NCBI RefSeq assembly: GCF_001610835.1
Contig: NZ_CP011270.1
Coordinates: 3,118,001 to 3,182,000 of the forward strand
Source: Planctomyces sp. SH-PL14
Lineage (GTDB): Bacteria; Planctomycetota; Planctomycetia; Planctomycetales; Planctomycetaceae
DNA: 64,000 nt
Direction: 5' to 3'
In this document: positions 16,376 to 24,866 of the stretch, piece after piece
Layout of the letters: each line of letters opens with the position of its first letter
Position numbering within the stretch: position 1 is the stretch's first letter
Translations under genes and position numbers: made by a program
Notes under the pieces: model-generated
What the model was told of the DNA's origin: nothing
Database searches by the model: none
What the model saw: only the letters and a program-made list of their open reading frames with translations

Positions 16376-16704
16376 GCGTCCTTGCCGGCACGACGTTGAT
16401 AGCTCAAACCCAATATGCCACGGCAGGCTGGGGTCAAGGGGGCCACGCCCCCTTGCCGCCGGAGGCACTTCCATGAGGAACCGTGGCACACAACGGACGT
16501 CCCCTTTGTGGTACCCGCGTTGAGGACTCCCTCAAAATACACCGCTCGCTTTACATTCCGCACGGGTTGGTGAGGGGGCATCCGGCACGTTGTCTGCGTT
16601 TGGACACGCTCTCCTTCAGACATCTCTCGACGGCCAGGCCTCCGGCGGGCAAAGGGGCGTTGCCCCTCTGCACTCCCCACCAGGGGTACCCCCTGGACCC
16701 CGGT
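16376..16704 (-). repeat. Structured intergenic repeat, copy B (full length, reverse)
   Basis: Read on the minus strand it starts CCGGGGTCCAGGGGGTACCCC 66 nt after the 16770 gene's stop, and ends with the shared GTGCCGGCAAGGACGC. Both hairpin pairs and the inverted subterminal arms are intact. The 16279-16375 and 16705-16769 flanks hold nothing else that I can identify. Confidence 0.85.
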
Positions 16705-16769
16705 TGTTGGGCCGGCAATGGCGGGGGACGCCGATCCATCTGTGGCTCAGTACTTCCCCATCCTGTCGA

Positions 16770-19700
16770 TCAATCCCGCGGCCGGCGGTTCAGAGTGTAG
16801 GTCGCCGTCGCCGGGAAAAGCTTCTCACCCGCAGGACCGAGCGGCTCCAGGTTGAACTCGTAAACGAACTCCGTCTTGAGGTCCGCCACATCCAAACGGA
16901 CAGAACGGCCATCCGCCGCGACCGTCGCCTTCTCCACCTTCGGCGAGAAACGGTCAGAATCAGGAGTGGCATAGTCCCCCTTCCACCGACGCGTGTACCC
17001 GGAGATCGCGTAGTTCCCCGGCGAAGCCGCCCCTTTCGGATCGACCGGAGCAGTAAAGGAGATCTCGAAACCAGAAGGGGTCGCCCGGATCTCGCGGATT
17101 CCAACCGGCAACGGATCCCCGTTCCGGCGGAGGCGGACGATCTCGCCCGTATTGAGCCCCCCGTGCCAGCCGCTGTCATGCATCCCGCCGACGTAGATGT
17201 CTCCCTTGTCACTGACGTTGATCGCGATCGGCCCCAGGAAGGTGTCGCTGTCGTTCTTCCAGGTCGTCGCGGAGAAAGGATACGTCGCCCCCTGCCGCTC
17301 CCCGTCGACCTCGTCGATCGAGAACCGCATGACGAAGCGGTTGTCGTACTCCGCCCCGAGACCGTGGCCGGCGAACGGATGATCCGCACCGACCTTCTCC
17401 GGATCGAGGAACACAATCCCGTTGATACTCCGCGACCACGGGTGGGGGACCTGGATGTTGGTCTTTGCCAGTTCGCCGCCGTGGTCGTGGTTCTGGGCCG
17501 GGACGCCGTACCGCTGGTTTCGCTCGATGCAGACGATCTCGTTGAACGTGTTCTGGACCCCCTGCTGGTCACTGACGAACAGCCGGTCCTTCGCATCGAG
17601 CGCCAGGCCGATCGGATACCGCAGTTCGTGGCCGATCGCCTCCACCGAATGGCTCGGCGAAATCCGCAGGATCGTGCCGCGGAGGTTCAGCTCATGCGGG
17701 TCGCGGTCCCGGTCCGCGTAGTCGCTGGAGATCCCGACATAGAGATTCCCCTGCCGGTCCCGGACGACGCCCGTCGTCCAGTCGTGGTAGTCGTCCGTGT
17801 AGCCCCAGCCGGTGGCAACGACTTCGCGGACATCGCAGCGACCGTCACCGTCAGTGTCCTTCAATCGCAGGACCTCGGGCTTGTGGGTGACGATCAGGTC
17901 TCCGTGGTCCTCGATGATTCCGAATGGCGCCGCCAGTCCTTCTTCGAAGAGCTGGAGCGTGTCCGCGAGGCCGTCGCCGTTCGTGTCGCGGGCGAGGTAG
18001 ACGTGCCCCTTGAGCGACGTGAAGGCGAGCGTTCCATCCGGCAGCCACGTCATCGCCGTCGGCATGATCGAATCCGGAAGCGGGAGACGCGTGCCGTCAT
18101 AGCCCGCCAGCGTCGTCACCGGCGGCGCGGGGGGCTTCGGTGGAGCAGGCGGTGCCGGAGGGAGGACGGTCGGGCTGCTGGGGGTGCGGAACGTGTAGCG
18201 GACGGTTGCCCGGTAGTCGCCGTTCTCCTGCTTCGTCAGCGGGTGAGCCGCGCGGCCTTCGAGGTCGATCGGCTCGCCATTCTCCAGGACATGGATCGTC
18301 ACGCCCGGCTTGGCCGTCCACTTCGTCGGCAGGATGAAGTAGGGGACCGGTCCCTTCATGTCCGCCACGCCGCGGCCGGCGATCGTGATCGTCCGCTCAA
18401 TCCCGATCTCCTGCTGTTCCTGAAACGGCTTCAGCGAGTGGACGACGTCGAGTTCGTGCTGGACTCCCGCGTGGTCGCTGACCCCGAAGGTGAAGGGAAG
18501 GACCATCTCGACGGCGACGCTCTGCGGCGTCCCGGAGGTCCGGTAGCCGACCAGCCGCGGCCGGTCTTCGGCGGCGGGGGTGACCCACTCCTTCTTCTCC
18601 GGGTCATGCAGGCGGATCTCCGCGTCCGGCAAAAACCCTTCGAGCGGACGGAGGCCCGCGAGGTCCCAGTACCAGCTCTTCCCTTCGGTCCGCTGCCGCG
18701 CGAAGTCTCCCACAGTCCAGTCCCGGACCGCGCCGTGGCCGAAGTCGAAGAGGAGCGAGTGTCCGTTGTCGAACCCGATCGCCAGACCCCGCTGGACCGT
18801 TCCTCCGCCGTTCCCCTGGGGGACGGTGAAGACGTCGCGGACGATCCGCGGCCGCTCGCCGGATTGGACGGTCAGGAACTGCTCGACGGCCGAGGGGTTG
18901 GTGGGGGCTTCAAACAGAGGATCATTGACGGCGTGCCAGACTGCCGAGAGCTGCTTGGTGACGTCGTCCCCCAGCACGCCCGGGACGGGACGCTGATACG
19001 AGGGCATCTCGAAGCCGGGGATGATTCGCAGCGGCGAGTTCACCCACCGCAGGAAGTATTCGGGCCGGAGCCGGTTCCCCAGCCCCATCAGATCCGAGCC
19101 TTTGGTGCCGAGCGCCGTGTTCTTGGGGACGTAGGTCCCGAACTGGTGGCAGGCGATGCAGCTGAAGCCCCCCGCGCCGACGAGCCGCCGTCCGACGACG
19201 AGCCGCTCCTCTTCGCTCACCTCGGCGAGGTGGTGCCGGGAGGCGGGATCGGCGCCGTCGGCAATCCGGTCGTGGTTGATGAGGTAGGAGAGGATCGCGT
19301 CCTTCTCGTCCTCATGATGGGTGAACCTCGGCATCCGGGCGCGGAGCCAGGTCATCCGCATCTCCGGCTGCATCCCGCTGATCGCCTTATCGAGGAAGTC
19401 GTCCCTTTGTTTGTCGCCGATCGCCGTGAGGTTGGGGGCGACGAGCGTGGGGGCGACGCCGGTCAGGGCCGGGTCCTTGGCGGCAGTGGTGCCGGCGTGC
19501 TCCGCCAGTCCGCGGTCGTTGCCGCGGGGATGGCAGGCGAGGCAGTTGCGGCGCTCGATCGTATGGCGGCCCAGGTCGAATTCGCTCACGGGCGAGATCG
19601 CTCCGAACCGGGACGAGACGTAGGCCTTAAGGGCTTCCCGGTCGGCCCGCGGATAGAACGGGCGGTTCCGCTCCTGGTCGGGAGCGTCGGAGAGGCAGGA

Positions 19701-20942
19701 CTTTGACCAGTCCTTGACCTCTTCTTCGAGTGTCGGGAGTCCCCGCAGCTCGGGGTCGATGGCGGGCATCGTGTGGCAGTTCGCGCACTTGAAGCGGCGG
19801 ACCAGCTCGCGGCCCGCTTCGACCTTGGCGCTGTCCGTATTCGGGTCGCGGTCGAACTTCGTCTCCTGTTTACGGCTGAGCTGCGAGAGAGTCTTGGCGA
19901 TCGTGGCCCGTTCCGAAGGCGTCATCTTGAAGACCGGCATGCTCCCGACGGGGCTGAGCTTTTCCGGCTGTCCAAGCCAGGTGTAGATCCACTCTTCCGA
20001 ACGCTTGTTCCCCACATGGTCGAGCGTGCCGCCGCCGAACGGGCCGCTCTCTCCCAGGTCGCCGAGCTGATGGCAGGCCAGGCAGCCGAGCGAGTGGATG
20101 AGGGTCCTGCCGCTCGGCAGCTCTTTGGATTTCTTGGCGTCGACAGACGGCGTCTTCGGAAGCTGGGCCGGTTGCGAGATCCGCCAGATCCACTCGGCGA
20201 CCTGCTCCGCCTGCTCGCGAGTCATTCCGAAGGAGGGCATCCTGGCGTGCGGCGACTCGGGGTTCTGGTCCAGCAGCTTCTCGACGATCCAGTCCGGGTT
20301 GATGTCGGTCGTCACGCGGAGGAGGGCGGGGGCGAAGGGGCTTTCGGGCTCGCCGGGGCGATGGTGGCAGCGGTTGCAGCGGTGGGCGGTGTAGAGCTGC
20401 CGCCCTTTGTTCCACAGCTCGTCTTCCGGAAGGCGTCCTTCGTGAAACAGGAACTGCCAGGGGAGCGGTTCGATCGGGAATTTGTCGCCGGACCAGGCAA
20501 GGAAGACGTGTGAGGATCGGCCGAGCTTCTTGAACGTCACCTTAAGATCGCGAAAGCCGAGGGCGAGGGACTTCGGTTCGCCGGCGATCCAGCCCCGTTC
20601 GCGGTTCTCCCCTTTCAGGACAACTTCGTCGTCAACTTGAATCTCGATGGCCCCCTGGATGTCCGCGTGGAAGCGGATTGGTTCGTCGGTCTGGACGACG
20701 ATCTGGCCGGTCCAGGTGACCTCGAACGGCGCGGCGGGGAGGCGGATATCGGGAGACGAGGGGCCCCAGTCGAAGGCGATGTCGTCATCGACGCGCGTGA
20801 CGGTGCGGGTTCCGGCGCGGTAGACGCCGATGAGTCCTGGCCGCTGCTCGTCGTCCTCCTGGGCGGTGGCGAGGAGCGGGCAGAGAAGAAGGAGCAGCAG
20901 CGGACCGACGGCACGCAGAAGAAGGGGGAAGCGGAGGAACAT
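16770..20942 (-). CDS. Giant secreted PA14 / penta-heme cytochrome c / beta-propeller protein
   Basis: 1390 residues with a signal peptide (~1-27, Leu-rich). Residues ~30-190 are a PA14-like carbohydrate-binding module. Five CXXCH heme sites follow: CNRCHH (~194), CLACHQ (~283), CANCHT (~388), CLACHP (~472) and CIACHQ (~602). A sandwich region comes next (~690-930), then a Pro-rich linker (PPAPPAPPKPPAPP). The C-terminus (~960-1370) is a membrane-bound-dehydrogenase/sorbosone-dehydrogenase-like propeller with DTNGDGLADTLQLFEEGLAAP and DTDGDGRCDVREV calcium-type loops. Such proteins are a planctomycetal and verrucomicrobial hallmark, proposed to oxidise polysaccharide-derived substrates and pass electrons to periplasmic cytochromes. 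The substrate and electron route here are inference. Confidence 0.85.
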   Translation of the reverse strand: MFLRFPLLLRAVGPLLLLLLCPLLATAQEDDEQRPGLIGVYRAGTRTVTRVDDDIAFDWGPSSPDIRLPAAPFEVTWTGQIVVQTDEPIRFHADIQGAIEIQVDDEVVLKGENRERGWIAGEPKSLALGFRDLKVTFKKLGRSSHVFLAWSGDKFPIEPLPWQFLFHEGRLPEDELWNKGRQLYTAHRCNRCHHRPGEPESPFAPALLRVTTDINPDWIVEKLLDQNPESPHARMPSFGMTREQAEQVAEWIWRISQPAQLPKTPSVDAKKSKELPSGRTLIHSLGCLACHQLGDLGESGPFGGGTLDHVGNKRSEEWIYTWLGQPEKLSPVGSMPVFKMTPSERATIAKTLSQLSRKQETKFDRDPNTDSAKVEAGRELVRRFKCANCHTMPAIDPELRGLPTLEEEVKDWSKSCLSDAPDQERNRPFYPRADREALKAYVSSRFGAISPVSEFDLGRHTIERRNCLACHPRGNDRGLAEHAGTTAAKDPALTGVAPTLVAPNLTAIGDKQRDDFLDKAISGMQPEMRMTWLRARMPRFTHHEDEKDAILSYLINHDRIADGADPASRHHLAEVSEEERLVVGRRLVGAGGFSCIACHQFGTYVPKNTALGTKGSDLMGLGNRLRPEYFLRWVNSPLRIIPGFEMPSYQRPVPGVLGDDVTKQLSAVWHAVNDPLFEAPTNPSAVEQFLTVQSGERPRIVRDVFTVPQGNGGGTVQRGLAIGFDNGHSLLFDFGHGAVRDWTVGDFARQRTEGKSWYWDLAGLRPLEGFLPDAEIRLHDPEKKEWVTPAAEDRPRLVGYRTSGTPQSVAVEMVLPFTFGVSDHAGVQHELDVVHSLKPFQEQQEIGIERTITIAGRGVADMKGPVPYFILPTKWTAKPGVTIHVLENGEPIDLEGRAAHPLTKQENGDYRATVRYTFRTPSSPTVLPPAPPAPPKPPAPPVTTLAGYDGTRLPLPDSIMPTAMTWLPDGTLAFTSLKGHVYLARDTNGDGLADTLQLFEEGLAAPFGIIEDHGDLIVTHKPEVLRLKDTDGDGRCDVREVVATGWGYTDDYHDWTTGVVRDRQGNLYVGISSDYADRDRDPHELNLRGTILRISPSHSVEAIGHELRYPIGLALDAKDRLFVSDQQGVQNTFNEIVCIERNQRYGVPAQNHDHGGELAKTNIQVPHPWSRSINGIVFLDPEKVGADHPFAGHGLGAEYDNRFVMRFSIDEVDGERQGATYPFSATTWKNDSDTFLGPIAINVSDKGDIYVGGMHDSGWHGGLNTGEIVRLRRNGDPLPVGIREIRATPSGFEISFTAPVDPKGAASPGNYAISGYTRRWKGDYATPDSDRFSPKVEKATVAADGRSVRLDVADLKTEFVYEFNLEPLGPAGEKLFPATATYTLNRRPRD

Positions 20943-21032
20943 TCGCGGCGGAACCGGGAGGGAGGTCGGGTGGGAGGAACGCGCGAGAGCGCTCTAGCGT
21001 ATCCCGCCCCCGCTGCCGACAAAACCCTGCCA

Positions 21033-21348
21033 CGCGTCCCTACCGAGACGACTATGCCACGTCAAACCCAACGTGCCACGGCAGCCTGGGGTCAAGGGGG
21101 CCACGCCCCCTTGCCGCCGGAGGCATTCCTGTGAGGAGCCGTGGTACGCAACGGACGTCCCCTTTGTGGTACCGGCGTTGAGGACCCACCCCCGCTCTGG
21201 AGTCCGCGCGGATTGATGTGGGCGCATACGGCATGTTGTCCGCGTTTGGACACTCACTCCTTCAGACATCTCCCGACGGCCAAGCCTCCGGCGGGCAAGA
21301 GGCATTCTGCCCCCTGCACCCCCTGACCAGGGTGCCCCTGGACCCGGT
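21033..21348 (-). repeat. Structured intergenic repeat, copy C (full length, reverse)
   Basis: On the minus strand it begins CCGGGTCCAGGGGCACCCTGG, 6 nt after the Hsp20 stop, and ends near the 20942 gene's start. The second left hairpin is weakened (GGGGGCAGAATGCC instead of GGGGGCAACGCCCCC). The right arm with GGGGGCGTGGCCCCC is intact. It occupies most of the 20943-21353 gap. Confidence 0.85.
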
Positions 21349-21353
21349 TCGGC

Positions 21354-21821
21354 TTAACTCTTGATCGGGATCTTATGAGCGACCGCCGCCATCGCCTTCG
21401 GGATCATGATTGTCAACACCCCGTCCCGACACGTCGCTTCAATCCTGTCCGCCTGCACCTCGCACGGCAGCGCCACGATCCGCTGAATCCGCCCACAACT
21501 CCGCTCAACCCGATGAAAAGTCTTCCCCTCCTCCTCCTTCGACTCCGTCCGCTCCCCTTTCACCACGAGCGAGTTCCTGTGCATCTCAATATTGAGCTCC
21601 TCCGGCTTCCACCCGGGAACATCCACCTTCACCTCAAACTGCTTGTCCGTCTCGGCCAGGTCCATCGACGGCATCCCCGCTCCGGCCATCGCACCCCGCT
21701 CCCCCTCCATCCCGAACCGGCTCAGCAGGTCATTCATCTCCTCCCGAAAACTCACAAACGGATCGCGGCGGAACAGATTCGAAAGCCCCGCGGAGACCCG
21801 CCCTGGAAGATCGTTCTTCAT
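21354..21821 (-). CDS. Small heat-shock protein, Hsp20/alpha-crystallin family
   Basis: 155 residues. The N-terminal arm (RRDPFVSFREEMNDLLSRFG) leads into the alpha-crystallin domain. Its landmarks are MDLAETDKQFEVKVDVPGWK, PEELNIEMHRNSLVVKGERT and the closing ATCRDGVLTIMIPK (the GVL strand), with a KIPIKS tail acting as the I-x-I oligomer anchor. It works as an ATP-independent holdase chaperone in the cytoplasm. The ATG at 21821 has CAGGAGCGCTGTT in front; upstream in-frame starts lack a binding site. No CIRCE or ROSE-type leader was recognised in the 140 nt upstream. Confidence 0.92.
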   Translation of the reverse strand: MKNDLPGRVSAGLSNLFRRDPFVSFREEMNDLLSRFGMEGERGAMAGAGMPSMDLAETDKQFEVKVDVPGWKPEELNIEMHRNSLVVKGERTESKEEEGKTFHRVERSCGRIQRIVALPCEVQADRIEATCRDGVLTIMIPKAMAAVAHKIPIKS

Positions 21822-21961
21822 AACAGCGCTCCTGTGCGATAGCGGACCCGGCATGTGCCCCTGCACACACCTGCCTGTGACAAAGACTGCGGCTTCTGCC
21901 TTCCAGGCACGATCAGCGAATCACTCGCAGCAAATTATACGCCTAACAGGTCGCTTCGCGC

Positions 21962-22852
21962 TCACTCGGCGGCCGCCAGCACGATCGTGATGTTGTCGCG
22001 ACCGCCCGCCTGCAGGGCTTTGTCCAGCAGGGTGTCGACGGCGGCCTGCGTGGTCGGCGACTGGGATAGCACCTTCGCGATGTCGGCGTCCGGGACCATG
22101 TCGTACAGGCCGTCCGAGCAGAGCAGGAGCTTGTCACCCGGACCGAAGTCGATCTGGTGCACCTGCGCCGTCACTTCGCCGCGATCGCCGCCAAGGCTAT
22201 TGACCAGGATATGCCTGACGCGCCTCACCTTCTCCGGAGCAATACCGGCGTTGATCCACGCCTGAGCGACCGTCTCGTCGTGCGTGATCTGCAGCAGGTG
22301 GTCATGCCGAAAGAGATAGGCCCGCGAATCCCCAAGGTGCACGATCACGGCGTGCCCCGGAAAGACATGGGCGGAGGTCCATGTGGTCCCCATTCCACGG
22401 AACGCGGGATGGGAGCGGCTGACCTGAAGCAGCATCTGCTGTACGCGCTGCAGGTAGGCCTCGACCCGCTCGCGGATCTGCTGCGCTTCGAGGTCGGTGA
22501 ACTTCATGATCCAGCTCGTCGCATGCCCGGAGAGCTCGAGCATGAACTGGATCGCCAGCCGGCTGGCGACCTCGCCCGACTGGGCTCCGCCGATGCCGTC
22601 AGCCACTGCCAGTCCATACGAGACATCGTCCGGAGCGTCGATCTCGTTTGCCGCGAGGCTCGACAGGATCACGTCGGTGGAACGGGTCCGCCGGACGATG
22701 GCGTACTGGTCTTCGTTCGTGGTCCGGACGCGTCCGGTGTGGGTCGTGGCGGCGAAATCGATGCGGACGGCGGCGCTCTGTGGAGCGAAGAACGTCTGGG
22801 CGAAGTTCTGCGGTTCAACATCGGTCACCGTGTCCTGATTCGGATCGATCAT
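21962..22852 (-). CDS. PP2C-type serine/threonine protein phosphatase
   Basis: 296 residues, soluble. PP2C motifs in order: THTGRVRTTNEDQYAI (metal Asp), YGLAVADGIGGAQSGEVASR (DGxGG), MGTTWTSAHV, VHLGDSRAYLFR, LLLCSDGLYDMV and GGRDNITIVL. All metal-binding Asp residues are present, so it should be an active Mg/Mn-dependent phosphatase. The region around residues 100-140 (DLEAQQIRERVEAYLQRVQQ) replaces the usual flap. No Ser/Thr kinase gene is adjacent, which is unusual for this family; its partner must lie elsewhere. It sits 140 nt downstream of nothing co-directional, so it is probably transcribed alone or with hsp20. Confidence 0.9.
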   Translation of the reverse strand: MIDPNQDTVTDVEPQNFAQTFFAPQSAAVRIDFAATTHTGRVRTTNEDQYAIVRRTRSTDVILSSLAANEIDAPDDVSYGLAVADGIGGAQSGEVASRLAIQFMLELSGHATSWIMKFTDLEAQQIRERVEAYLQRVQQMLLQVSRSHPAFRGMGTTWTSAHVFPGHAVIVHLGDSRAYLFRHDHLLQITHDETVAQAWINAGIAPEKVRRVRHILVNSLGGDRGEVTAQVHQIDFGPGDKLLLCSDGLYDMVPDADIAKVLSQSPTTQAAVDTLLDKALQAGGRDNITIVLAAAE

Positions 22853-22959
22853 GTTGGCCTTCGAAGCTTCGAGCCCGTTTCACCCACTTTCGGATTCTGA
22901 CAGGTTTGGCGAGGGAGCGACACAATGAACTCCAGCCGTCGAATAGAACCGCTGGCCCT

Positions 22960-23042
22960 ACCGGGGCCCTCGTGGGGGTGGCAGCAGGGGGCCCAGAAAG
23001 CACAAACCCAGCCCCCTTGCTCGACAGAGGCGCGTCGAGGAC
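22960..23042 (+). repeat. Degenerate copy (L) of the structured repeat, left module
   Basis: CCGGGGCCCTCGTGGGGGTG, then a GGGGGCCCAGAAA block and AGCCCCCTTGC, keep the order of the left module, but the hairpins are broken. It resembles the other decayed copy at 4716 (shared GGGGGCCCAGAAA-like insertion) more than it resembles intact copies. It lies between the PP2C start and the di-heme protein stop. Confidence 0.4.
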
Positions 23043-23064
23043 ACCCACCTCCGCCGGCACCCCG

Positions 23065-24465
23065 TCAGATCGACTTCAGATACTCCAGCAGCGCCCGCCG
23101 CTCGTCGCCGCTGAGGTCATCGCCGAACGTGTGCCCCGCCGACGACTTGCCGAACAGGCCCGTGTCGAAGTACCAGCGCCGCTCCTGCTCTCCCAGCTTC
23201 TCCGGAACCTTGTCCAGGGTCTCAACCGCGAGCCCGCCCCGGTCGTAGTCCACTGCGGTTCCCGTCTGTCGCCAGACCTTCGGGCGGGTGGAGGAGTTCA
23301 GGAGGTGCTCCAATGTCGGTACCGAGCCGTTGTGCAGGTACGGGGCGCTCGCCCAGATCCCGTCGAGCGGCGGCGCGAGGTATCCCGCCGGTTCGGTCTC
23401 GACAAGATCGAGGCCGAAGAAGCTCAGCCAGCCGACCTTCATCCACTCGCGGTGCTCCTTCGTCAGCGAGTCGAACCGCGCGCGGTCCGTCCCGACGACG
23501 TCGATCGACACCACCTTCTCGGGGTAGCGTCCCCCCTCGCCGTAGGTGCCGTGGCAGTCGGCGCACCGCTGCTCAAAGACCTGCCGGCCGCGGGCCGCGA
23601 GCGCCGCGTCGATCGGCTTCGGGTACCGCGGAGGAGTGACGGTCTCCATCCAGGCCAGGATGTGGCGGAAGTCGTCTTCCCAGCCGGTGAACACCTCCCG
23701 GTCATGCCGCGGGAGCATCATGAACTGCATGATCGTCCGGTGGTTCTTGGGAGCGAACCCATCAGCATAGAGGCGGGACTTCTTGGGGAGCCGCCACCAG
23801 GGCGGTGCGTCCATGTCGTGATGCATCAGGGAGGGAACGGGGCGGTTCTTGTCGACGGTCATGTCGGGATTCCGCAGAGCCCCGAGGACCACGCCAAAGA
23901 TCACGGAGTTCGTCGTCCCGTTCGTGACGTTGAGCGGCAGCTTGAGGATCGCCAGGTCCATGTGGCCGAGCTTCTTCAGCCGCAGCAGCTTGATCTTCCG
24001 GACGTCCTCCGTGAGGGTCTGGAGCGCGATCCGGTTGTTCCCGAGCCCCGGCACCGGCGTCCCGTTCAGCACTCCGCCGTGGCAGGCGAGGCAGTTCATG
24101 GCCCAGCCCCCTTCGGTCTTCACGTACCCCAGCAGGCGGAACTCGTCCGCGGGCGTGTCCGGATCGAGGACCAGCCCATAGTGCTCGGCGATCGCCCTCC
24201 GCCGCTCGGCGAGGGAGAGCTTGGCAACGGGCTTCTGGTCGGCGGCGCTCCACATCCGCCACAGGTCGTCAAAGTCCTCCTGGTCGAAGTCCGGCGGCAG
24301 GTAGGCGCGGTTGCGGAGGAAGTCCCAGCCCTTCTCCGGCGATCCGGGAGATGCCGCGGCGATGTCCGTCGGCGCAGGCGCCGCAGCGTCGCCCGGGGCA
24401 CGATCGGCCGCCGGGAGATCGAAAACGAACAGAAGAGCGAGAAGGAGCGGGACGGTCAGTCGCAA
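23065..24465 (-). CDS. Di-heme cytochrome c protein, exported (MauG/peroxidase-like region)
   Basis: About 466 residues with two CXXCH sites, CLACHG (N-terminal third) and CADCHG (middle). A family-typical C-terminus follows: PPLDGIWASAPYLHNGSVPT, LEHLLNSSTRPKVWR and GDDLSGDERRALLEYLKSI. The NGSVPTLEHLL element is shared by di-heme peroxidases and related cytochromes. It is probably periplasmic and takes part in electron transfer or peroxide reduction; which one is not settled. I prefer a TTG start at 24465, which gives the clean signal peptide RLTVPLLLALLFVFDLPAAD with AGGA 9 nt upstream. The ATG at 24567 would lie inside repeat copy D and adds 34 residues that spoil the signal. Confidence 0.75.
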   Translation of the reverse strand: MRLTVPLLLALLFVFDLPAADRAPGDAAAPAPTDIAAASPGSPEKGWDFLRNRAYLPPDFDQEDFDDLWRMWSAADQKPVAKLSLAERRRAIAEHYGLVLDPDTPADEFRLLGYVKTEGGWAMNCLACHGGVLNGTPVPGLGNNRIALQTLTEDVRKIKLLRLKKLGHMDLAILKLPLNVTNGTTNSVIFGVVLGALRNPDMTVDKNRPVPSLMHHDMDAPPWWRLPKKSRLYADGFAPKNHRTIMQFMMLPRHDREVFTGWEDDFRHILAWMETVTPPRYPKPIDAALAARGRQVFEQRCADCHGTYGEGGRYPEKVVSIDVVGTDRARFDSLTKEHREWMKVGWLSFFGLDLVETEPAGYLAPPLDGIWASAPYLHNGSVPTLEHLLNSSTRPKVWRQTGTAVDYDRGGLAVETLDKVPEKLGEQERRWYFDTGLFGKSSAGHTFGDDLSGDERRALLEYLKSI

Positions 24466-24542
24466 AGTCGGGAGTCCTGCAAGGCGGAATCGACGCGTTC
24501 CGTAGAACCGCAGCGCCGCGGCGGGATTCACATTGTAACCAT

Positions 24543-24831
24543 CCCTTCCGGCAGAACAGTCGTTCATGGGGTCTTACCCCCTTACTGCCGGACGCGTTTC
24601 AATGAGAGGCCGTGTTCAGCAACGGACATCCCCTTTGTAGGCCCCGTGTTGAGGGCACCGCTATACCACACCGCTGGCTTTGAAATCGCCGTGGGTTGGT
24701 GAGGGAGGCATCCGGCACCTTGTCCGCGTTTGGACACGGGCTCCTTCAGACAACTCTCGACGGCCAGGCCTCCGGCGGGCAAGAGGGCGTTGCCCCCTTG
24801 CATCCCCCACCAGGGTGCCCCTGGACCCGGT
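24543..24831 (-). repeat. Structured intergenic repeat, copy D (right arm decayed)
   Basis: Minus-strand copy beginning CCGGGTCCAGGGGCACCCTGG 33 nt after the stop of the 24867 gene. The left hairpins and core (TGTCTGAAGGAG, GTCCAAACGCGGACAAGG) are good. The right arm is degraded (CATTGAAACGCGTCCGGCAG...GGGGGTAAGACCCC) and about 30 nt of the usual end are missing. Confidence 0.75.
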
Positions 24832-24866
24832 GAGCCAGTATTGGGCGACTACCACTCCTCGCCCCG

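Noticed and set aside
16590-19706. A 1038-codon open frame on the plus strand
   Set aside because: It lies antisense to the heme/propeller gene, is Arg/Asp/Val-rich without domains, and mirrors the codon use of the real gene; a GC-bias shadow.
24466-24567. Translation start of the di-heme protein at the ATG 24567
   Set aside because: The extra 34 residues come partly from repeat copy D and bury the signal peptide; the TTG at 24465 fits better, though proteomics is needed.
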